Source: Dipteronia dyeriana
Taxonomy: Eukaryota; Streptophyta; Magnoliopsida; Sapindales; Sapindaceae
Assembly: GCA_032871835.1 (NCBI GenBank)
Contig: CM065297.1
Location: forward strand, 994,501 to 1,058,500
Length of the DNA: 64,000 nt
Reading direction: 5' to 3'
Both the position numbers and the translations under genes were made by a program. Positions 1-10,428 of the stretch are shown here, one piece after another. The notes beneath the pieces were generated by a model. The model did no database searches. It was not told the origin of the DNA and was given only the letters and a program-made list of their open reading frames with translations. Each line of letters begins with the position of its first letter. The stretch's first letter is position 1.

Positions 1-613
1 CCCTATCTCTCTAAATCGAAGACATGTCCGAGAAAGACTCGCTCTTTGATTTCGAGAGATAGGGTAGTGAACTCCTTGACATAGTCTCTAATGTTAGTCG
101 ACGAAGACAGCCACGGGCCTCTTTTTCGCATTGGTAGAACAAAATTGCCTTTTGAGTTCCTTCTTAAACTCATCCCATCTAGTGATGGGGTTGATGCCTT
201 TGCCTATGTCACCATGCTTACATCTCCACCATAGTTGGGCAGCATCACGAAGAAATGTCGGTGCATTTGCGATCTTGGTAGCACATGGATGGTCTGAAGG
301 ATTGGGCAATGGTGGAGCTAGAGAGGAGAAATGTGCAAGACCTGAACACCGCTATTGCCATTGCTGATGCCGAAGCCGAAGCCGAAGCCGAAGCAGTCAC
401 TGACTACTCCACCCAATCGAAGGAAAAGAAGGCCAACCAAGGCAAAAGTGGGGAGACAAGTCCGAGCAGAAGAGCCAAGGCGGCAAGGATGAGGGACAAC
501 GAAAGTCCTCCAACACGGACAGACGCAACAAGCCTAACGGAGGTAAGTCTGAAGCTCTTAAGCCTAAGTCTCCTTGTTTCATTTGTGATGCACCGTATTG
601 GGTGAAAGATTGC
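1..613 (+). pseudogene. gag: Gag remnant with zinc knuckle, interrupted by an inverted gag segment
   Basis: Positions 3-53 read in frame as the gag stretch ending EDMSEKDSLFDF, with a TAA at 12-14. The reading resumes in the same frame at 285 with MDGLKDWAMVELERRNVQDL, which in related elements directly follows. Between them lies an inverted gag segment. A hexamer expansion of Glu-Ala codons occupies about 366-394. A frameshift follows, and then a zinc knuckle at 575-613 of the form CX2CX3YX4C: the His of the usual CCHC is Tyr here, so metal binding is doubtful. Confidence 0.88.
54..284 (-). pseudogene. Inverted gag segment (retrotransposon capsid region)
   Basis: Read on the minus strand this 231-bp stretch gives gag capsid sequence including PTFLRDAAQLWWR and WDEFKKELKRQF, then after a frameshift IRDYVKEFTTLSLEI. 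In an ordinary element this precedes the EDMSEKDSLFDF stretch seen on the plus strand at 18-53. The LSLEI coding appears on both strands (about 3-17 plus and 51-66 minus), so this looks like an inverted duplication rather than a simple inversion. Its length is a multiple of three and the plus-strand frame is the same on both sides. Confidence 0.85.
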
Positions 614-1207
614 CTCAAGCGGAAAACCCTTAATGCCATAATGTCTCAACGAGAAGATAACCAAGAAGGAGGACACGAGACAAGCATGAGGTGGGGGCTC
701 AGGCAGCTTGGTGCACTCAAGAGCAATAATGCCCCATCAACATCCACCAAGAAAGGGCTCATGTTCGTAAATGCCTCAATCAATGGCAAAGTTGTCTGTG
801 CAATGTTAGATACAGGGGCAACTCATAACTTCGTCTCCATAGACAAGGCCAAGAAGCTAAGCCTCAAGATCACCAGTGGAGAAGGCACAATCAATGCTGT
901 CATCTCACCGGCAAAACCAATTGCAGGCATTGCCAAGGCTATCCCTGTTGACCTTGGGACATGGAGTGGAAAGCTCGATTTCTCTGTCGTACCCATGGAC
1001 GACTTCCAAGTGGTGTTAGGCATAGAGTTCTTCGATCAACTGCATGGCTTCCCCTTCCCAATCAAGAACTCCCTGAGCATCCTTGATGGGAGCAAGACTT
1101 GCATGGTCCCAGCAGAACGCGCAACCAAGGCAGAGTCCAAGGTGTTGTCCGCCCTGCAGTTCAAGAGGGGATTGAAAAAAGATCCTAGCTTCCTAGCCAC
1201 CCTTTAG
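602..1207 (+). pseudogene. Retrotransposon aspartic protease region
   Basis: The retropepsin signature LDTGATHNFVS lies at about 809-841 and VVLGIEFF, the second hydrophobic element of the retroviral-type protease fold, near 1012-1035. The frame continues from the zinc knuckle and ends in an in-frame TAG (1205-1207), after which the same frame carries on into reverse transcriptase. The stop therefore looks like a decay mutation, not a gene boundary. Confidence 0.88.
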
Positions 1208-1249
1208 GAGCTTAACGATGGAGAAGATCAAATCGCTTCCCCAGACCCA

Positions 1250-3049
1250 ATGGCGGCCGAGGTCCGAGACATTCTTAAAGAATACAAGGATGTCATGCCA
1301 AAAGAGCTTCCAAAAAAGCTTCCATCTAGGCGAGAGGTGGATCATCAGATTGAGTTGGATCCCAGTGCCAAGCCTCCCGCCATGGCACCTTATCGCATGG
1401 CACCACCAGAATTGGTGGAGCTTCGTAAGCAACTCCAAGACTTGCTCGACTCGGGCTACATTCGGCCCTCCAAATCCCCATGTGGTGCTCCGGTTCTATT
1501 TCAGAAAAAGGACGGATCACTCCGTATGTGCATCGACTATCGGGCCTTGAACAGGATTACCATCAAGAACAAGTACCCGATACCTTTGATAGCTGATCCC
1601 TTTAACCAGCTAGGCAAGGCGTGCTACTTCTCCAAGCTGGATCTTCGATTAGGGTACTACCAGGTGCGTATCGCGGTCGGAGATAAGCCCAATACAGCAT
1701 GTGTGACAAGATACGGCCCTTTTCAATTTCTAGTAATGCCATTTGGCCTCACCAATGCACCAGCCACGTTCTGCACTCTCCTGAACAAACTCTTCCATCC
1801 TTTCCTAAATCGGTTTATGGTAGTGTATTTGGACGACATTGTGGTGTATAGTCAGACACTCGAGGATCATGTCCAACACCTTAAACAAGTCTTCCAAGTA
1901 CTTCGGAAGAACGAGCTCTACATCAAATTGGAAAAGTGTTCTTTCGGTCAACGGGAGGTGGAGTTCTTTGGCCACCGGATACAGGACGGAAAGCTTATGA
2001 TGGATGGTGCCAAGGTGAAGGCAGTCCAAGAATGGGAACCACCCACCAAAGTGTCGGGGTTAAGGTCTTTCCTGGGGCTAGTCAACTACTATCGGCGGTT
2101 CATTCCGGGATATTCAACCAAATCCGCCCCGCTGACAGACATGCTCAAGAAGGATAGGGCATGACAATGGTCCAACAAGCGTCAACTTGAGTTCGAAGAG
2201 TTGAAGAAGGCCATCTCAGAGGAGCCAGTACTTGTCTTCCCTGACCACACCAAGGCATTCGAGGTGCATATTGATACCTCAGACTTTCCTATTAGAGGAG
2301 TTCTTAGGCAAGAATGCCGTCCAATTGCCTTCGAAAGCAGAAAGTTGAGCAATGCTGAGCGGCGATATACTGTCCCGGAAAAGGATATGACAGCCATCAT
2401 CCACTGCCTCAGAGTTTGGTGACACTACTTGCTTGGAGCCACCTTCGTTATAATGACTGACAATGTTGCCACAAGCTACTTTCAGACACAAAAGAAGCTG
2501 AGCCCCAAGCAGGCACGATGGCAAGATTTCCTGGCAGAGTTCAACTACCGACTCGAGTACAAGCTAGGCAAGGCAAATGTTGTGGCCGATGCGCTTAGTC
2601 GAAAAGCAGAGCTTGCTACATTATGTGTGAGTCAACCATTAAACACCCTAATCAACCGCATCAAGGAAGGACTTCATCAAGATCCTCTAGCCAATGAAGG
2701 GAAGACAAGACGGTTATGGCTAGACTATAGAGTTCTCCTCACCACTGGAGACCGAGTGTACGTGCCCAAGTGGGGGAACTTACGGAAGGAAGTCATTAAG
2801 GAATGCCATGATTCAAAGTGGTCAGGTCACCCAGGGATGACACGTACCTTAGCACTCTTCCAAAACTCCTACTATTGGCCTCAAATGCGGGATGACGTCG
2901 ACGTTTGCCAACAAGACAAAGTCGAACAACAACGTCCAGCAGGATTACTTGAACCACTACCTATAGCCGGTAGACCATGGGAGAGCGTCTCCATGGACTT
3001 TATTTCTGCCTCCCGAAATCCGAAGGGTGTGGGAGCATCATGGTGGTAA
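1250..3049 (+). pseudogene. pol: Reverse transcriptase, RNase H and start of integrase (Ty3/gypsy pol)
   Basis: Reverse transcriptase motifs are present in order: [47 protein letters not shown] and the catalytic YLDDIVVYS. RNase H follows (FEVHIDTSDFPIRGVL, then DNVATSYF and KANVVADALSR). The integrase zinc-binding start is seen as HDSKWSGHPGMTRTL with YYWPQM, but a few residues around the HHCC cysteines appear missing (DVDVCQQDKV). Two TGA stops at 2162-2164 and 2420-2422 interrupt one continuous frame; both fit G-to-A or C-to-T changes at TGG or CGA codons. Confidence 0.95.
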
Positions 3050-3425
3050 TCGATCGATTCAGCAAGTATGTCACCTTTATACCTGCCCCTAGGGATTGCA
3101 CAGCCGAGGAAGTTGCCCGCCTTTTCCTCAAACATGACGAGAAGCTTTAGGGAGTTCTACAGAGTATAGTAAGTGATCGTGACCCACGATTCACCGGGAG
3201 GTTCTGGACGAAGCTCTTCAAGATGTTGGGGACGAATCTAAACTTCTCAACTAGCTTCCACCTTCAAAGTGATGGGCAGACTGAGCGCTTCAATGGGTTA
3301 TTACAACTATACTTGAGGCACTACGTAAGCGCTCATCAACAAGATTGGGCAAGGCTGCTTGATGTTGTCCAGTTCTCTTTCAACCTTCAAAGGAGCGAGG
3401 CTACGGTAAGAGCCCATTTGAGATA
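3010..3425 (+). pseudogene. Integrase catalytic core, frameshifted
   Basis: After a one-base deletion near 3009 the coding shifts to frame 1: MVVIDRFSKYVTFIPAP, then SIVSDRDPRFTG and FHLQSDGQTERFNGLL. The three acidic residues of the D,D,E integrase triad can be placed in MDF (frame 2, before the shift), SDRD and QTERF. A TAG at 3148 interrupts the core. A second one-base deletion near 3402 ends this frame. Confidence 0.9.
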
Positions 3426-4070
3426 GTCATGGGACAGCAACCAATGACTCCCCAAGCCATTGCCTCAACCTATGGAGGAAAGAGCCCCGTGGCTCACAAG
3501 CTCGCTAGGGAATGGCAAGTACAAGCCGATATCACGCGAGCATGCCTAGATAAGGCCGCCCAGAAAATGAAGAAATGGGCGGATACAAGGAGACGGCACT
3601 TAGAGTTCAATGTAGGGGACTTGGTGCTCATCAAACTGCTACCCCAACAGTTCAAGTCACTACGCCGAGTGCACAAGGGGTTAGTGAGAAAATATGAAGG
3701 CCCATTTCCCGTCGTCAAACGAGTGGGCAAAGTCTCCTACCAAGTCCAACTCCCACCAAGACTCAAAATCCATATGGTCTTTCATGTGAGTTTCCTCAAG
3801 CCATACCATGCAGATATGGAAGACCCGAGCAGAGGAGAGTCTAAACGGGCGCCAACTGCTGTAGTCACCCCATTCGACAAAGACGTAGAGTGCATACTGG
3901 CGGATCGAGTGATTTGGAGAAGAGGCGTTCCAAATTACACCGAGTACTTGGTGAAATGGAAGAACCTCCCCGATAGTGAGACGAGTTGGGAACGAGGAGA
4001 TACACTTTAGCAATTCGCCGAGCAAATCCAACGATACAAGGATGAATACGCGACAGGGACTTCGCGAGCT
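3403..4070 (+). pseudogene. Integrase C-terminus and chromodomain
   Basis: The frame from 3429 gives the GPY/F-like module (KYEGPFPVVKRVGKVSYQ, then LKIHMVFHVSFLKPY) followed by a chromodomain (ILADRVIWRRGVPNYTEYLV and KWKNLPDSETSWER). A TAG at 4008-4010 replaces a codon inside the chromodomain helix; the reading continues in frame as QFAEQIQRYKDEY and stops just before the 3' LTR. Chromodomains of chromoviruses guide integration by binding modified histones; here the module is broken. Confidence 0.9.
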
Positions 4071-4084
4071 TAAATGAGGGAGGA

Positions 4085-4580
4085 TGTCACGGCCTGCCCA
4101 ATTTTGATTCAAGGATCCGAAACAAAGCCCAATATTAGGCACAAGCCCTTGGAGGATTCTAGAGTCTTCTCCACTCATCTAGCATGACCATCCTTGGAAG
4201 ACTCTAGGAACATTCTAGAACTCTCTTGTAAATATCTAGAATTGTGAATGCTTGTAGAGAAACCTAGATACATGAAGAACATTCTGGAGACTCAATCTCC
4301 ACCATTAACCTAGAGTAGTCTAGAACATTCATTGAGGAGGTGAACAACTATAAATAGGTAGCCCCTCTCATTTGTAAGGCATCCAAGCCAAGAATACTCA
4401 AACATTGTAAAGCTTTCTCATAGGCAATACACTTTGCCTTATTTTCCTACAAAGCTCTTCTAGTCTTTCTCTAGTCTGTCCAACCTTTGAGAGTGATCAA
4501 GCAAGGCTTACTTAGCAATATTGTCCAAAAATTGTCTAAGTGCCGCAAGGGTTAGCTGCGCAAACTTTAACCCCGTGACA
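4085..4580 (+). repeat. 3' LTR of the chromovirus
   Basis: It starts TGTCACGG and ends CCGTGACA, a perfect 8-bp terminal inverted repeat, 496 bp long. A purine-rich tract (GAGGGAGGA) at 4076-4084 is a polypurine tract candidate. The left third is rich in TCTAGA-type motifs. A TATA box (CTATAAATAG) is at 4348-4357. The base after the LTR is the right-hand host flank (AGAAG); the matching target duplication would be outside the window. Confidence 0.92.
4348..4357 (+). promoter_or_regulatory. TATA box of the chromovirus LTR
   Basis: CTATAAATAG lies in the middle of the LTR, the expected place for the U3/R promoter of a plant LTR element. Confidence 0.65.
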
Positions 4581-5447
4581 AGAAGCAGCTAATTGGAATC
4601 TAATATATTGCAATGATGTCTGATTTGTGGCCTAAAACAGCTGTTTTTCCTTCTTAGAAAGTAAATATGTTAGTGAGTTAGAACCCATGTACACAGCATA
4701 TGTTTTCAAGGCATTCCAACCCATAGTGAACATGATGGACCAGTCAAAATCTAAAGAAAAGAAATTTCACCAAAATGTACCTTTCCCCTCTCACAAAATA
4801 TAATATTTAACTGCATCTCCTTTTATTTTGATGAGGATTGCTAGAAATATCAATAGATTGTGAATCTTGCTAAGTTCTCAAAGAATGAACACATACATTA
4901 GTGAATAAGTTCAATTTCTCATATAAATTTGAACCAATACATCAAGCAAAAGTGAAAAGTTCATCAAAAACATTTTGACTCTAATAAGCTTTCATTCCTT
5001 TTTAACGTTTGAATTTATATTTTACTTAGTAATTAAAAAAAAAACCAATAAAAGCTGCAATAATGCACTACAAGAGAAAATAAAAAGGCCATAAACAAAA
5101 TATAGACCACTGCTATTCAAACAAAGAAAGGCTTTTAAGGTGATACAAAACTAAACAAAGAAAGGCTTTAGCAGAAAAGGACAAAAATTATATCCCCATT
5201 CATCAAGATCACTATTTCTACAAGAAAGTCTACTAAGGTGACAATTTTTTCTTAACACAGGGTAATTAAAATAGTTATGTCAATTCTAAAATCTAACTCT
5301 TCCAAAAACATTACAGTTTCTCCAAAATCATCTCATTAGTTTAACACACTAAATCATCTTGATTCTACGCGCGTGGCAAGCTACTGCTATTAGGATGGAA
5401 ATATGTGTGCAAAGAAGCAAAAACAATGAATTAAGATAGTATAGTAC
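4581..5447. other. AT-rich sequence, probably intron 3 of VPS24 right of the retroelement
   Basis: No coding exon, RNA gene or clear repeat was found on either strand. If the rest of VPS24 lies left of the window, this is intronic. The expected fourth exon (continuing after GESVA of the family) was looked for here and not seen. Confidence 0.5.
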
Positions 5448-6784
5448 CAACACTCTCTCCAAGATGCATTGATATTGAATTCAATTGGGCCTTATTCTCA
5501 TAAAGACGGTTCACCGTTTTTCTTGACATCAAAACTTCCTTTGCAAGTGCCTGAGATATGGTAGAAGGTATGAAATGTCAAGCTTTGTAAGCAAAATAAA
5601 TAAATAAAAATAAGGTGATTAGATGGACTACAAAGCAACTGAGTTCAAAGTTGACTTCCATATACAAGCAAGAGTTCTAGCTTTATGTTTAACAAAATTC
5701 CTTCAAATGGGACTAGAATATCATTCTCGCTAGTAACTTCTTCATCTTTTTTGTTTCTTGTAGTTTCACTATTTATATACCACCTTACAACCAAGTATTC
5801 CTCCCAACTAGGAGAAATACAGATTCCACAGATCATTTATCAAAAAATGAAGGCACAACATGTAAAATGGCATTTCTAAATCGCTCCCAGTGTTTTGAGA
5901 AGAACGGTACTTGTTAATTTCCCTTAAAATTACAAAGTATAACCAAAAGAATGGAACAAACAAGGATTAAACATGGCAGTGACATTAACGATGATAAAAC
6001 CAGAAGGGGGTGATAGCCGATATGGACATAAGACACCACTAACAGAAGAAGAACATCAATTACAATTCCTAGCAAGAGCTCAAGTATCAACACCATATTT
6101 CACGCCCTTAAATATTCCTCATAAATGAAGGAATGCAAACAGCACACAAATTGAACCAAACGAAATAGCCAGATATCCAAACAATATCAAGTAGACAATT
6201 TTATGAATTTTCTAGCAATGCTCAAACTAGTCAATTGCCATAAGTTATTTTTGCTACAGTCTTGTGCACTGCCATTAGAGTCTCTTACAATTATGTCAAT
6301 TCCAGGCAAAATATATGTATATTCAACAATTAACCACAAATGTAAAAACTCAATCAACCTGAGAATGGTTTCATCAAAATTCAAATAGAACAAAACATAA
6401 AATCAGGCAATTACCTTAGCAGAGACCATGTCATTTCTCTTGGCTGCATCTTTGATTGCTTTTTGTACACTTTTCTCCTCTCTCTGAATATCTAAAACAC
6501 AACCCCCACCACCACCCCCATTAATTTTATTAGCACAAATTCATCATAAACACACAAAAACTCATAATCCCATCAATCAAAACTCCAAATCAAAACAACC
6601 CATGTCATAGAATACACATAAATGAACACCCACCAATAAAAGTAAAAAGTTAAATACATAAATATAACTTGCCTCTGATTTGCCGCTCCACATTGCGGCA
6701 TTCCTGTCGAAGTTTTCTCTGCCAATCTCTCAATTGCTGTTGTGGATTTACTTTTGGTTTTAAAATACTTTTAACTTTATCCAT
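5448..6784 (-). CDS. VPS24: VPS24/CHMP3-like ESCRT-III subunit, first three coding exons only
   Basis: Coding exons on the minus strand are 6673-6784, 6415-6491 and 5448-5550. Joined, they encode about 97 residues from MDKVKSILKPK through WQRKLRQECRNVERQIR, DIQREEKSVQKAIKDAAKR and SRKTVNRLYENKAQLNSIS to MHLGESV. This is the N-terminal helical core of VPS24, the ESCRT-III component that with VPS2 caps SNF7 filaments during multivesicular body sorting. Phases agree at both junctions and the last exon ends in phase 1, as expected for the next codon (Ala in the family). Intron 1 has a GC donor (GCAAGT). The family is about 220-230 aa, so more than half of the protein is absent; the remaining exons must lie beyond the retroelement, or the gene is broken. 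Confidence 0.9.
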
Positions 6785-7728
6785 CTCTCCAAATTCTAAT
6801 TACACTCTCAACAATGAAAAGGAAAGTAAAAGAAAAAAAAACAACGAAAATAATCACAAAGAGGGATTTTTTTTGTTTGTTTAAAAACGAAAAAAAAAAA
6901 GTTTATAGAAAAATATTTTGACGATTTTGAATATGGGAATTGCCTACGATCAAAGCAATATTTTCTCTTTCCGTGTTTGTTTTCCTGGATTGTTTAAAAT
7001 TTTCTCCACGCAGAAAAACGAAAAGAAAGATCGTCAGACATGCAGCTGGAAAGATAACAGCGGTGTCGTTTCGACTCGTTTTGACTTTTGAGTTGAGTCG
7101 ACTTGACGTTGCTAAAATAAACCGCGTTGTTTTAAGGGAAATTTGAACAAGCATTCCATGAGTTAATCAATATTTCATGTAGACGTAACTTTCATCAAAA
7201 TTGTACATATTTTTCTGCTTTTCGTGGACTAATATCCGATTTGGTATTGTTTTCCTAGCTGTTTTTGAGAGCAAAAGTGATTCTGGACCTAAGATAGGGT
7301 GTTTGGTAAAATCACGAGAAAGTGATTTTGGTCACTTTTAGTTTCTCCCAACTGATTTATTGAGAAGCTACAAATACATGCTTTTGGATTTTAGTTTCTA
7401 CTTTTAGAAAATGCGATACAGTAATATTAAATAAAATTGTACTAACTTTCCAACTCTGTCCTTGCCTTTAACGAAATTTAAAAAAAAATGGGTTTATATT
7501 TCTATACAAAAAAAACATAACTGTATAAAAAAATATATGGATAATTAATTCAATAAAGTATAATGAAAATGAAATAAAAAAAATAAAGTTGAATAAAAAA
7601 AAATAAGGCTAATTAATTAAATAAAGTAGAATAAAAAATAGGGTTAATTAATTCAATAAAGTACCATAATTATATAACACTTGACACTAAACACAAATAA
7701 ACAAGAAAAATGTAAACTATAGCACATT
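6785..7728. other. VPS24 upstream region and AT-rich spacer
   Basis: This holds the presumed VPS24 5' leader and promoter (read leftward), A-rich runs near 6830-6900, and from about 7294 a sequence starting TAGGGTGTTTGGTAAAATC that resembles an end of a plant hAT-like MITE. It is followed by AT-rich near-repeats of a TTAATTAA/AATAAAGTA theme (7540-7670). No gene was recognised. Confidence 0.5.
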
Positions 7729-8584
7729 AGTACTGTTAATAGCAAAATTTGGCTGGGGACCAAAAAAGAATTTTCCACTTCCCAGCCTTCCTACAATGGT
7801 CTAAATTCAGGCTTATATGACGGGGTATCAAGGTCACAGAGGTCGAGCTACCACGCGATCCTACAGGAGCAAGGTGAAGCCGCTCATACCATCTGAGCAT
7901 CTCGCACGTGTCCAAGCTTACCAAATAAAGCCTGACGAGACCACGTCAAGCTCTTTATACCAGGATAAAAGCCCGAAGCTAGGTCGACGTGAAAGGACAT
8001 GGGTCCCCCGACATCAAGGTATCTCTTAACACTCTTCTAGAGCTTGCTACTATCTCTACTTTCACTAGGAGACCTTCAAGGTGCCGAGCTTGTCTTGCAA
8101 AGGCCCTCATGCCTCATCGAGGTATAATCTCGACCTGTTCGAACATAAAAGGAAGAAGCCCGTAAAGCCTCATGGTCACTAAAAGCGCCAAGATCCACTG
8201 TAGATCCTAGCATGGTTAAATCAAATAGCAAGAGCAGTACTCGAGCGTACCTCTCCACCCTTCCAAAAGCCAGCCAAGGCCGTCTGTTTATGGCGAACAC
8301 CTTACCAAGGCTTGCCAGCCAAGCTTCGCTACCTCGTTGGATTCCAACGCGGTTAAATCGAGCTCCACCAAAAGCCTTTCAAGGTCGATTCAAGCTTCAT
8401 ACAACCAGACTGGTACCTTAAGGTATCTCGCCCTCAGATCGATACCTAAGTACTGGGATACCAGCTTCGGGACCCATCCGGGGTACGCCTCCTCCGTAAG
8501 GTAGGAAGAATAATATCAGTAAGGTACCGCGCCACCAGAATATTGAACCAGAGTTCTCCTCCAAGAGTGAGGGTTGACTTTCAT

Positions 8585-8760
8585 GATTACCATTAATGAG
8601 GTCAATCGTATTAATAGAGATAGTCAACCCTATTTAATGAGGTCAACTGTATTAATGGAGGTAGTCAACCCTATTAATGAGATCAACTATATTAATAGAG
8701 GTAGTCAACCCAATTAATGACATGATCAACGCCATTAATAAGAGGATATTCAACTCTTTA
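8585..8760 (+). repeat. AT-rich tandem repeat in 5' LTR, about 40-bp unit
   Basis: About four degenerate copies of a unit built from ATTAATGAGGTCAAC and TATTAATAGAGGTAGTCAA. The same array is in the 3' LTR at about 16510-16685. Confidence 0.75.
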
Positions 8761-9021
8761 ATAGTCACCATTAGTGAAAGAGTCCAAAGAGGAAACAAAT
8801 ACATTTTCCTATAAGATATCTTCCACAACCTATTATTGGGGGTCAAATATAACAGAAAATCCCGCTTATTAAGGAAAGAAGAGTCCGAAAAGGAAACAAA
8901 CACTTCTTTTCCGAGATATTGGCTACGATCCGATCAACTACATTAAAGGAAGAATCGTGTTCAATAAGGAAAGAAGAACAATTCAAGAGTCATGGACTTG
9001 CAAGCCAAGGTAGTTACACCA

Positions 9022-9031
9022 TGTATAAATA
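9022..9031 (+). promoter_or_regulatory. TATA box of the LARD 5' LTR
   Basis: TGTATAAATACAC at 9022-9034 is conserved in the 3' LTR (near 16933). It is the best candidate for the element's transcription start region, about 1.2 kb before the LTR end. Confidence 0.5.
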
Positions 9032-9789
9032 CACCTGTAATAGCATCGATAGAGAGGATCGAAAAACACACAGTGGAGATCACATATATCATTTCCAATC
9101 CCAAAAACGACCAGCTCTAGAAATGTCTACATGTTTCGTTTAAAGTTTTCTCGACATCATCAATGTATGTGTTACCTTTACCTAAAATATACCGGTATCG
9201 GTCTACATTCGACCACCATTGTAAGTTCTTTGGAGTGACTACGTTGTATTATTTCACCATTCTTGTAAGCTCCCCGGAGCATTCTTTGATATATACATAA
9301 GGAAGGGTATTCCTCCTTCCTCAGGATACTGTCTTGGGGTTTTTCTGCATGTGATCATTCGTGATGTTTTTTCCCCCTTGGTCAGTCCACCTCCCTCTAC
9401 AAAAGACTTGTGCTTCTCTTATTTATGTCATGTGTAATGCATGCGTATATGAGTGCAAGCTAGATTCCTACCTCGCTGGACCTAGTGCTCTTATCCTCTT
9501 ATCTACATGCCAAAGTCGTACATCAAGATGAGGAGAAACCACCCATACCAGCTTGAAGAAAGTCAATGAGCTCTCATGCATCATCTCTATGGAAGAAATT
9601 GAACTCTCCGACACTGGAGCTTGATAAGCCCCCATCCTTACTTGCTATCTAGGTCGGGGATTTATAGGAAGGAAACGGGCTCCAGAACCGGGCTTCGAGT
9701 ACCTTGACGGGCTCAGACCCCGACCGAGGACCAGGACCAGGACCAGAACCAAGATCAACCCTTTCATACCAGTAAGAGAACCTCGAGCT

Positions 9790-10130
9790 CCCTTCGTCTC
9801 CGACCTACCATGAAGCCCAACGGATGGGTTCACTCGACTCCTACCTACCACGAAACCCGACGGGAATGATGACTCGTCTCTTACCTACCACGAAGCCCGA
9901 CGGATGGGTTGAATCATCTTCTACCTACCTTGAAGCCCGACATGAGGGATGACTCGTCTCCTACTTACCACGAAGCCTGATGGAATGGTTGACTCGTCTC
10001 CTACCTACCACGAAGCCTGAAGAGAGGGATGACTCGTCTCCTACCTACCACGAAGCCCGACAGATGGGTTGACTCTTCTCTTACCTACCGCAAAGCCCAA
10101 CGAGTGGGATGACTCATCTCCTGCCTACCA
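9790..10130 (+). repeat. 40-bp tandem array in 5' LTR, eight units in alternating types
   Basis: Units contain CTCCTACCTACCACGAAGCC and alternate between endings like GATGGGTT and GAGGGAT, so the array is made of 80-bp dimers. Eight units are countable here but seven in the 3' LTR (about 17715-17995). The array is followed by a short CATATTC microsatellite that is also longer in this copy. Confidence 0.8.
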
Positions 10131-10269
10131 CTCCATATTCCATATTCCATATTCCATATTCATACAAGATCAGGTCAGGTATCAATGATACCGACCCCAC
10201 CACTTTCGTGGTAGTGGTCTTGAGGGCGTTAATAGGGATTTCTCATCTTAAACAAATTTCTCGTTAACA

Positions 10270-10428
10270 AGTACCATTTAGATGTCTATGTCCTTTTAGT
10301 AATTTTACACACTCACAACACTTTTTTATTTCAGTTTACCAAACACATTGAAATTGCTTTTGGTTCACACATTGAAATTGCTTTTAGTTCTCACAGCACT
10401 TTTGAAAATCAGTTTACCAAACACACAG
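10270..10428 (+). repeat. Misplaced copy of the LARD 3' host flank
   Basis: This 159-bp sequence begins with the target duplication AGTAC and matches 18127-18260, the sequence immediately right of the 3' LTR. It lies between the 5' LTR end and the primer-binding site, where a normal element has only a few bases. It carries an extra 24-bp internal tandem duplication (ATTGAAATTGCTTTTGGTTC type) absent from the right copy. Confidence 0.8.

Larger units (their letters stand above)
1..4580 (+). mobile_element. Decayed Ty3/gypsy chromovirus LTR retrotransposon, 5' end cut by window
   Basis: The domain order gag, zinc knuckle, aspartic protease, reverse transcriptase, RNase H, integrase, chromodomain, 3' LTR is that of a plant chromovirus (Metaviridae). 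Gag-pro-pol was one reading frame (frame 2 from about 575 to 3009), now broken by a TAG at 1205, TGA at 2162 and 2420, TAG at 3148 and 4008, and single-base deletions near 3009 and 3402. It cannot make a full polyprotein. The 5' LTR lies left of the window. A piece of gag at about 54-284 is inverted. The clade within chromoviruses is not assigned. Confidence 0.95.
7734..10269 (+). repeat. 5' LTR of the LARD
   Basis: This 2536-bp direct repeat has its partner at 15662-18126. It begins TGTTAATAG and ends CGTTAACA, giving a 6-bp TGTTAA/TTAACA inverted terminus, and is bordered by AGTAC on both sides. It contains a TATA box near 9022 and two internal tandem arrays. In stretches compared by eye the two LTRs differ at roughly 5-10 percent of positions, so the insertion is not recent. 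Confidence 0.88.

Noticed and set aside
7734..10428. Treating 7734-10428 as the LTR, ending at ACACACAG next to the primer-binding site
   Set aside because: The TGTTAA/TTAACA termini and the AGTAC/AGTAT target duplications support an LTR end at 10269; the extra 159 bp is also the host flank of the 3' LTR.
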